Below, one piece after another: positions 58,224 through 64,000 of a stretch of 64,000 nucleotides of DNA. This stretch comes from JAIQFF01 sp963725615 (GTDB lineage: Bacteria > Acidobacteriota > Terriglobia > Terriglobales > Acidobacteriaceae). A model generated the notes under the pieces. It was not told the DNA's origin and did not search any database. It saw nothing but the letters and a program-made list of their open reading frames with translations. A program made the position numbers and the translations under genes. Numbering within the stretch: position 1 is the stretch's first letter; every line of letters begins with the position of its first letter. Location: assembly GCA_963725615.1 (NCBI GenBank), contig CAVRZO010000011.1, forward strand, positions 62,001 through 126,000. The letters run 5' to 3'.

Positions 58224-59291
58224 GTGAACACGTGGGACGTCATCATCATCGGCGGCGGAATCATCGGGCTCTCACTCTCCATCGCGCTGCGCAAGCGAGG
58301 CGCCACTGTCCTTATCGTGGAACGCGGCGAGCCCGGCCGCGAGGCATCCCATGCCGCCGCGGGAATGCTGGCCGACTTTCCGCTGGAAATGCCTTCTGTA
58401 CTTCAACCCTTGGCGGCCGCGAGCGCGCGTCTATATCCCGAGTTCGTTCATGAGTTGCAAGACGAGTCCGGCATCAACGTAGATCTGCGCGATCAGGGCA
58501 CGATCTTTTTTGCTACGCCGGAACACCTTCGTGAGCATCCCAGTCTGGCGACGGACTGCCCGCTTCCCTCAGCGCTGGATGAGCTCGATCCCGCGCTCGG
58601 CCAGGTAAATCTGCCGGCGGTTTATCTGAAAGAACGCAGCGTGGATCCCCGGGCCCTCACCGCGGCCGCGCTAAAAGCCGCTCGGCATCGCGGCGTGGAC
58701 ATCTCTTCCGGGACAACTGTGACCCAGGTACTTCTGGCTAATGGACGCGCCACCGGCGTCGGCACCGGCAAGACGGAATACTGCGCCCCGGTGATCGTTA
58801 ATTGTGCAGGGGCGTGGGCCGGACAATTGGCGCCGCAACAGTTTCCGACTCGGCCGGTGAAGGGACAGATGCTTTCGCTTGCAGCAGCATCGCGCGATTT
58901 GCTGCGGCACGTTATTCGCGCCCCAGAAATTTACCTGGTCCCACGCAGCGACGGCCGCATTCTGGCAGGAGCTACAGTCGAAGAAGCGGGATACGACAAG
59001 CGCACCGACGCGGACACGATTCAGCGCATGCACCAGGCGGCGATCCGTCTGGTGCCGGCTCTCACCCAGGCCCGCATGCTGGAAGCGTGGGCCGGACTCC
59101 GGCCGGGGTCCCCGGATAATCTGCCGATTCTCGGCCCCACGCGGACTCCCGGATATTTCGTGGCGACGGGTCACTTCCGCGACGGCATTCTGCTCACCCC
59201 AGTCACCGCGCACGTGATGGCGCAGATGATCACCGGCGGCGGACCGGAATATGATGTCTCCGCTTTCTCGCCGGCGCGCTTTGACTGCTGA
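58224..59291 (+). CDS. thiO: Glycine oxidase / DAO-family FAD oxidoreductase (ThiO-like)
   Basis: A 355-residue FAD-dependent amine oxidase. The N-terminal GxGxxG-type motif is DVIIIGGGIIGLSLSIALRKRG, followed by EASHAAAGMLADFP, characteristic of ThiO, and LEAWAGLRPGSPDNLPILG near the end. ThiO supplies dehydroglycine for thiazole synthesis, but no other thi gene is adjacent, so a general D-amino acid or sarcosine oxidase role is possible. Start is GTG 58224; a TACAAT box ends 6 bp before it. Its stop overlaps the start of the methyltransferase gene by one base. Confidence 0.83.
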   Translation: MNTWDVIIIGGGIIGLSLSIALRKRGATVLIVERGEPGREASHAAAGMLADFPLEMPSVLQPLAAASARLYPEFVHELQDESGINVDLRDQGTIFFATPEHLREHPSLATDCPLPSALDELDPALGQVNLPAVYLKERSVDPRALTAAALKAARHRGVDISSGTTVTQVLLANGRATGVGTGKTEYCAPVIVNCAGAWAGQLAPQQFPTRPVKGQMLSLAAASRDLLRHVIRAPEIYLVPRSDGRILAGATVEEAGYDKRTDADTIQRMHQAAIRLVPALTQARMLEAWAGLRPGSPDNLPILGPTRTPGYFVATGHFRDGILLTPVTAHVMAQMITGGGPEYDVSAFSPARFDC

Positions 59292-60106
59292 TGACTACCA
59301 CACCCATCACGGCCGATCAGATCAGGGACCACTACGATTCTCTGGCTTTCATCTATCGCACTTTCTGGGGTGACCACATCCATCACGGACTGTTTCTGGA
59401 CAAGCAAGATGCGCCGGAAGACGCGCAGGTCCGGATGGTCGACTATTGTGTTGACCTCCTCGGGCTTTGCTCTGGCGCGCATGTGCTGGACGTGGGTTGC
59501 GGGCACGGCGGCACCCTGATCCACCTGGCGCGATCGCTGTCGTGCACGGGAACGGGACTTACCCTCAGCCCCAAGCAGGCCGGACTGGCGCGGGAGCACG
59601 CGGCCAAGGCAGGAGTTGAACCGTGGGTAAACTTTGAAGTCGCGGATGCCGACTATTACCCGTTCCCTGCCTCTGCGTTCGACCTGGTCTGGACGATGGA
59701 GTCTTCCGAACACTTCGCCGACAAAGCGTTCTATTTCACCAACGTCGCACGCACCCTACGGCCGGGTGGCCAACTTCTGCTGGCAGCATGGACGGGCGCC
59801 ATGGATCGTCCCCGAGTGCGCGAGGTGGGGCGGGCATTTCTGTGTCCGGAGTTGTGGACGGCCGAACAATACCGGTCGGCGATCGAGTCCGCCGGAATGA
59901 GAGTGCGGCGGCGCGAAGATCTCACCGCCAGAATCTTGAGCACATGGGAGATCTGCCAGGAACGCGCCCGCTCCGCCAGCATTGCCGTCAAGTTATTGCC
60001 TCGAGCAGCGCGGGAATTCGTGGAGGGGATCGACATCATCCTGGATGCCTACCGCTCCGGCGATCTCACCTATACGATCATCGTCGCGACGAACGGCGTT
60101 TCGTAG
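59291..60106 (+). CDS. SAM-dependent methyltransferase (gamma-tocopherol-methyltransferase-like family)
   Basis: A 271-residue class I methyltransferase. Motif I is HVLDVGCGHGGTLIHLARSL, followed by GTGLTLSPKQAGLAREHA and LVWTMESSEHFADK. The N-terminal block YDSLAFIYRTFWGDHIHHGLF resembles the family that includes gamma-tocopherol and sarcosine/glycine methyltransferases, so a quinone, tocopherol-like or amine substrate is possible. Its start overlaps the ThiO stop by 1 base (TGATG), so the two are translated together. No tocopherol pathway genes are nearby. Confidence 0.85.
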   Translation: MTTTPITADQIRDHYDSLAFIYRTFWGDHIHHGLFLDKQDAPEDAQVRMVDYCVDLLGLCSGAHVLDVGCGHGGTLIHLARSLSCTGTGLTLSPKQAGLAREHAAKAGVEPWVNFEVADADYYPFPASAFDLVWTMESSEHFADKAFYFTNVARTLRPGGQLLLAAWTGAMDRPRVREVGRAFLCPELWTAEQYRSAIESAGMRVRRREDLTARILSTWEICQERARSASIAVKLLPRAAREFVEGIDIILDAYRSGDLTYTIIVATNGVS

Positions 60107-60180
60107 CGTCGGCGCTACATCAAGCCGCTCCACAAGCCGCGAAGCGGCGCAAGGGCGCAAGCCCTGGGTACGAGCGCGAG

Positions 60181-60212
60181 TGTGACCAAGCCCTGAAAGG
60201 GCGAAAGGATAG
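60181..60212. repeat. 'gccctgaaagggcg' repeat, second copy
   Basis: Same core as 12071-12100; lies 77 bp before the M20 peptidase ATG. Confidence 0.5.
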
Positions 60213-60288
60213 CCGACGGGCCATCCCCCCATCTCTCTCCGCGTGGTCGGATATACTAAAGCGTTTTCTTCTCAGAAAGGCACCGCCC

Positions 60289-61665
60289 ATGGCCTCTCCC
60301 GCAGTCACCTACGCCCGCGATAACCAGCAACGATTCCTCAACGAACTGAAAGACCTGCTACGCATTCCCAGCGTCAGCACTCTGCAAGAGCATAAGTCTG
60401 ATGTCCAGAAGGCGGCTGACTTCGTGGCCAACGATCTCTGCCGCATCGGACTTGAACATGTTGAGATCATTCCCACCAAGGGTCACCCTCTGGTCTACGC
60501 CGACTGGCTTCACGCTCCGGGCAAGCCGACCGTGCTGTGCTACGCGCACTACGACGTGCAGCCTCCCGATCCACTCGACGAATGGACAACTCCGCCGTTT
60601 GAACCCACCGAGCGCAACAACAACATCTACGCTCGCGGCGCGGTTGACGACAAAGGCCAGCTTTGGATGGAAGTCAAGGCAATCGAAGCCCTGATGAAGG
60701 GACACGACGGCACACTGCCGTTGAATGTGAAGTTCATCATCGAAGGCGAAGAAGAAGTTGGCGGCGAATCCATTGCCGCCTATGTGCGCAAGGAAAAGGC
60801 GAAGCTGAAAGCCGATTTCGCTTTGGTCTGCGACACTGAACTCTTTGCCCCCGATCTGCCGACCTTGTGCGTAGGACTCCGCGGCTTGATCTACACCGAA
60901 ATTGAAGCGGTGGGAGCCAAGACCGACTTGCACTCCGGAATGTACGGCGGCGCGGCCCCCAATCCCTTCTTTGGCCTGATTGAAATCATCAGCAAACTCA
61001 AGGATGCGAAAGGAAAAGTCCTGATCCCCGGCTTTTACAAGAACGTAAAAGCTCCCAGCAAAGACGAACTGAGGGCATGGAAGAAGCTGCCCTTCAACGA
61101 GGAACACTATCGCAAGATTGAAGTCGGGTCGACTGTGCTCACCGGGGAACCGGGCTACTCAGTGATGTATCGCACCTGGGCGCGACCCACGCTTGAAGTT
61201 CACGGCATGCCCGGCGGGTTCGTCGCTCCCGGCGCCAAGACTGTGATTCCAGCCAAAGCCTCGGCCAAAGTTTCCATGCGCCTGGTGCCGAACCAGAATC
61301 CCGAAGACATCCTCAAGCGTTACAAGAACTATGTGAAGAAGCTGACGCCCAAGGGCATTCAGACCAGCATCAAGGTTTGGAGCAAAGGCCCGGCTTGCGT
61401 GGTAGGCACCGACAACAAATACATCAGAGCAGCCACCGAAGCTTTGCACGATGTGTTCAGGAAAGAGACGGTCTTCATTCGCTCCGGCGGCTCGATTCCG
61501 ATCGTCACCGATTTCCAGGACGTGCTGAAGATTCCAAGCGTGATGATGGGCTTCGGCCTGCCCGACGACAACCTGCACGCGCCCAACGAGAAGTTCCACA
61601 TCCCGAATTTCTATCGCGGAATCGAATCGATCTGTTTGTTCTTCGAAAAGCTCGGCCAGCAGTAA
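60289..61665 (+). CDS. M20-family dipeptidase
   Basis: A 458-residue metallopeptidase of the M20 family. The first zinc ligands are in VLCYAHYDVQPPDP (His and Asp), the bridging Asp in YARGAVDDKGQ, and the general base in IEGEEEVGGES. A dimerisation domain follows, and the remaining ligands are DTELF and LHAPNEKFH. It is of the carnosinase/dipeptidase subgroup. Start ATG 60289; a TATACT box lies 33 bp upstream. Cytosolic; it may hydrolyse dipeptides from protein or cell-wall turnover. Substrate not readable. Confidence 0.92.
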   Translation: MASPAVTYARDNQQRFLNELKDLLRIPSVSTLQEHKSDVQKAADFVANDLCRIGLEHVEIIPTKGHPLVYADWLHAPGKPTVLCYAHYDVQPPDPLDEWTTPPFEPTERNNNIYARGAVDDKGQLWMEVKAIEALMKGHDGTLPLNVKFIIEGEEEVGGESIAAYVRKEKAKLKADFALVCDTELFAPDLPTLCVGLRGLIYTEIEAVGAKTDLHSGMYGGAAPNPFFGLIEIISKLKDAKGKVLIPGFYKNVKAPSKDELRAWKKLPFNEEHYRKIEVGSTVLTGEPGYSVMYRTWARPTLEVHGMPGGFVAPGAKTVIPAKASAKVSMRLVPNQNPEDILKRYKNYVKKLTPKGIQTSIKVWSKGPACVVGTDNKYIRAATEALHDVFRKETVFIRSGGSIPIVTDFQDVLKIPSVMMGFGLPDDNLHAPNEKFHIPNFYRGIESICLFFEKLGQQ

Positions 61666-61673
61666 TCGGCAAG

Positions 61674-61775
61674 AACTTTGTGGGACGGGTCTTCGACCCG
61701 TCCAGGCCGAGCGAAGCTCGGCTAGATGTTGAGCTAAAGTCAAAAGCGGCGGACAAGAGTGTCCGCCCCACATGA
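61674..61775. repeat. Inverted repeat 'tgtgggacgggtcttcgacc'
   Basis: Arms TGTGGGACGGGTCTTCGACC and GGCGGACAAGAGTGTCCGCC, then CCACA. A part of the right arm is also at 31516-31540. Between them is a GCCGAGCGAAGCTCGGC hairpin. Confidence 0.65.
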
Positions 61776-62159
61776 TTGTCTTTACCCTCTGGTTGCGTTA
61801 GTCTTATTTGGCTCTCGCGCCTCTCCCCTCCTTCGTCACTTCCCCACCCCATTTGCAGACAGATGCTGCATTGTGTGTTCAATCTGGCGCGGTCGAGCGT
61901 AAGGCCATACCAGATATAGTGTTTTCGTCCTTGACCCGGGCATGATTTGGCCGTTACAGTAGCTTTAATTTGTGCCTCGCCGAATCCAGCCTGGGCGGCG
62001 CTCACCAGAGCGATGTATTGGAGGAATCCAATTAATCAACCCGGCTGATCATGCTACATACCCATGTGCTCGCCGTAGCAGAGGGCTTACAGCAGCGACA
62101 GTCACGCGGGCGAGGGCGCCCGCGCCACACAAACTTCGGCGAACCTTAAGGAGTAGAAG
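61776..62159. other. 384-bp gap upstream of smc with no gene seen
   Basis: No convincing coding frame on either strand. A possible promoter is at 61931-61960, and a CGCGGGCGAGGGCGCCCGCG hairpin is at about 62104-62123. The last bases carry the smc ribosome site (AAGGAG). Confidence 0.5.
61931..61960 (+). promoter_or_regulatory. Possible promoter for smc
   Basis: TTGACC, an 18-bp spacer, then TACAGT. Moderate match only; transcription would give a leader of about 190 nt. Confidence 0.3.
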
Positions 62160-64000
62160 TTGCTCAAACTGAAAAGACTCCAGATTCTCGGATTCAAATC
62201 GTTCTGCGACCGCACCGAACTCAAGTTTCATGGGGACGGCGTGGCCGCCATTATTGGCCCTAACGGTTGCGGCAAGTCCAACATCGCGGACGCCATCTCG
62301 TGGGTGCTGGGCGAGCAGTCGGCCAAAACCCTCCGTGGCTCGCGCATGGAGGACGTGATCTTTGCTGGCACTCGCGATCGCAAACCTACGGGCATGGCTG
62401 AGGTGTCGCTCACGCTGATCGATCCCGAGGTGTACGACGGAGCCGACGCGAACGAGCCCACCGAAGTGGAAATCCAGGACGAGATGCCGCGGGCTGCCGA
62501 GGACTGGGACGAAGCTGAAGTCCGAGCCGAAGCCGCGGACGAGACCGAGCGTTTGACCGAAGAGGCGCGCCCGGGAAAAGTGGAAGAAATTGAAGCTGTC
62601 GTCACGGCATCGGATGAAGAGACGGGCGTCCCGCCCGTCCAGCCGTCCACTGAAGCACAAGCGGCGACTGCCGAACCCCAAGTTGTACTAAAGATTCGCC
62701 GTCGACAGTTCAAGCAACAGTTTAAGGCTGGGGAGATCGTGGTAAACCGGCGGCTATTCCGTAGCGGCGAAAGCGAATATCTGCTGAATGGAAAACTGTG
62801 CCGTCTGCGCGATATTCAGGAACTCTTCATGGGCACTGGTCTCGGGCCGGAATCGTACGCCCTGATCGAGCAGGGACGCATCGGGCAGATCCTGAGCAGC
62901 CGTCCCACTGATCGTCGGGCCATCATCGAAGAAGCCGCCGGCATCACCAAGTTCAAAACCAAGAAGCGCCTGGCGGAAGCGCGTCTCGAAGATGCCAAAC
63001 AAAACCTGGCCCGCGTGAATGACATTTTCGAAGAAGTTACGCGGCAGATGAATTCGCTTAAACGCCAGGCTTCCAAGGCGGAGCGCTACGCCAAACTGCG
63101 TGAAGAGATGCGGGCCAAGCTGCGCCTGGTCTTAGCCAGCAAGTTTGCTCAACTGGAGCAGGAGAGTGCCACGCTCGACGCCCAGATCAGCGGCATCTCG
63201 GAGGAGATGCGTCTGCAGGCTGAAACCGTCCAGCAGTCGGAGGCTGAGCACGGCGAGCGCACGCAACGGGGATACGCCATCGAAACCGAAGTTCGTGAGA
63301 ATCGCGAGCGCCTCAGCCAGCTCAAGCTGGAGTCCGATCGTGCTCTCGCCCAGCGTCGCCATAACGAGGAACGCTGCGCGGAGCTGGTGACGCGTGCCGC
63401 CGCGTTCGAGACCGAACTGGCGCAAGCGCAGCAGCGGTTGGCGGCATTGGCGGCGGAACGCGATGCCAATCGTCAGATTCTGGACTCGGCGGCGGGTGAC
63501 TTGGCCGCTGCACAACAGCAGTTGGCCCAGAGCCAGCACGAATCGGCCGCGGCGGCTGCGGCTTTGGCGGAACTCGAACACCAACAGGAGCAATCGCGGA
63601 CCGTGATTGTGGAGGCAGTAGCCGCCGCTTCCACTTTACGCAACCAGCACACTCAGGTGGGAGAGCGGCTGGCGGGAGTGGATCGCGAGGCCCAGCGTCT
63701 GCAGTCGGAAATGGCCGCGGCAACCTCTCAGATGGAAACCTTCGGCGGACAGCGCGGCCAGTTGGGATTGGAATTTGAAACTGTGTCGCAGCGGGTGTCC
63801 GGACTAACCGAGGAGCTGCGCCAGACGCGGCAGGCGCTCGACGCCCGGCGCCACGAAGAGTCTGAAGCCAAGAACCACCTCGACAGCCTGCGGGCCGAGT
63901 ACGCCTCAGCCATCGGCAAGAAGGGTTCGCTCGAAGCCGTCATTGCCGAGCATGGATACTCGACCGAATCAGTGCGCCGGCTCTTTCAATCAGGAGTCAT
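62160..64000 (+). CDS. smc: Chromosome segregation protein SMC, N-terminal part (cut by window end)
   Basis: The first 613 codons of SMC; the gene runs off the window. It starts with TTG at 62160 behind an AAGGAG site. N-terminus LKLKRLQILGFKSFCDRTEL, Walker A GPNGCGKSN (residues 33-41), RDIQELFMGTGLGPESYALIEQGRIGQILS and EEAAGITKFKTKKRLAEARL, then a long coiled coil. Between residues about 95 and 190 there is an acidic insertion absent from B. subtilis or E. coli-type SMC (TEVEIQDEMPRAAEDWDEAE and so on), just before the family block GEIVVNRRLFRSGESEYLLNG. It condenses and segregates chromosomes as a ring ATPase. Confidence 0.95.
   Translation, partial: MLKLKRLQILGFKSFCDRTELKFHGDGVAAIIGPNGCGKSNIADAISWVLGEQSAKTLRGSRMEDVIFAGTRDRKPTGMAEVSLTLIDPEVYDGADANEPTEVEIQDEMPRAAEDWDEAEVRAEAADETERLTEEARPGKVEEIEAVVTASDEETGVPPVQPSTEAQAATAEPQVVLKIRRRQFKQQFKAGEIVVNRRLFRSGESEYLLNGKLCRLRDIQELFMGTGLGPESYALIEQGRIGQILSSRPTDRRAIIEEAAGITKFKTKKRLAEARLEDAKQNLARVNDIFEEVTRQMNSLKRQASKAERYAKLREEMRAKLRLVLASKFAQLEQESATLDAQISGISEEMRLQAETVQQSEAEHGERTQRGYAIETEVRENRERLSQLKLESDRALAQRRHNEERCAELVTRAAAFETELAQAQQRLAALAAERDANRQILDSAAGDLAAAQQQLAQSQHESAAAAAALAELEHQQEQSRTVIVEAVAAASTLRNQHTQVGERLAGVDREAQRLQSEMAAATSQMETFGGQRGQLGLEFETVSQRVSGLTEELRQTRQALDARRHEESEAKNHLDSLRAEYASAIGKKGSLEAVIAEHGYSTESVRRLFQSGV
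62620..62647. repeat. 'gacgggcgtcccgcccgtcc' repeat core inside smc
   Basis: In-frame with smc and translated as ETGVPPVQPS. It is the same palindromic word found between genes at 44677-44702 and 58141-58192. Confidence 0.8.

Noticed and set aside
61972..62172. A 66-residue Arg-rich frame upstream of smc
   Set aside because: Composition matches a repeat-rich gap and it overlaps the smc ribosome site; no conserved pattern.
1..64000. CRISPR array, tRNA or rRNA genes, prophage, insertion sequence
   Set aside because: No regular spacer pattern, no tRNA or rRNA-like sequence, no integrase, transposase or phage structural gene seen.

Overview
The window is chromosomal DNA from a GC-rich, Gram-negative-type bacterium. 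Gene content fits Acidobacteriota (Terriglobia, Koribacter/Acidobacterium-like) best: an acidobacterial-style SMC, a coproheme-type HemQ, many secreted TPR or 'VirB10-like barrel' proteins, and dense intergenic palindromic repeats. This is inference from protein flavour and repeat style; there is no rRNA gene in the window. I saw no tRNA, CRISPR array, prophage or classical insertion sequence.

Layout. 1-4 kb: 3' end of an alkyltransferase-like (ATL) gene, then a minus-strand run (GT39-type transferase, HemQ/ChdC, AhpD-like, DinB-like). 4-11 kb: a plus-strand acyl-CoA degradation island (FadJ-type multifunctional protein, thiolase, hotdog thioesterase, MaoC hydratase, class II aldolase, acyl-CoA ligase). 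11-14.6 kb: GNAT protein, DCC protein, acetyl-CoA synthetase. 14.7-17.8 kb: ECF sigma/anti-sigma pair, NikR, zinc-ribbon/Sel1 protein. 18-21 kb: rpsO-pnp, with pnp split by a one-base frameshift. 21-30.5 kb: amidohydrolase, then a cell-wall block: murA, murQ and a cytoplasmic AmiE-like hydrolase on minus, and a membrane microprotein plus an exported AmiE-NamZ fusion on plus. 30.5-37 kb: SIMPL protein, barrel protein, and a divergent HD-GYP regulator / hybrid histidine kinase pair. 37-43 kb: ArsR, Moco oxidoreductase, NfeD-slipin-SPOR operon, PPOX and SDR enzymes. 43-49.5 kb: TPR protein, Fis-like, CvpA, PurC, MiaB, bifunctional nuclease, PilZ. 49.7-58 kb: VOC protein, TruB, rhomboid, a pterin block (FolE plus two tandem PTPS paralogs), GT2, thioredoxin lipoprotein, a large membrane-TPR protein. 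58-64 kb: ThiO, methyltransferase, M20 peptidase, and the 5' part of smc running off the window.

The genes form a few working units: acyl-CoA turnover to acetyl-CoA; peptidoglycan precursor synthesis together with MurNAc salvage; c-di-GMP signalling (HD-GYP, PilZ and the kinase); membrane quality control (NfeD/slipin); and pterin synthesis. Between genes lie at least eight families of short palindromic repeats, three copies of one being about 105-115 bp elements with near-perfect 33-bp inverted ends. One repeat core also appears inside the smc reading frame.

The points I consider most worth attention are the AmiE-NamZ fusion locus, the repeat embedded in the SMC head insertion, the PTPS pair in which one member lacks the catalytic His, the pnp frameshift, and the palindromic element family. 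Nothing here is clearly a wholly new system; the window is mostly housekeeping and accessory metabolism.
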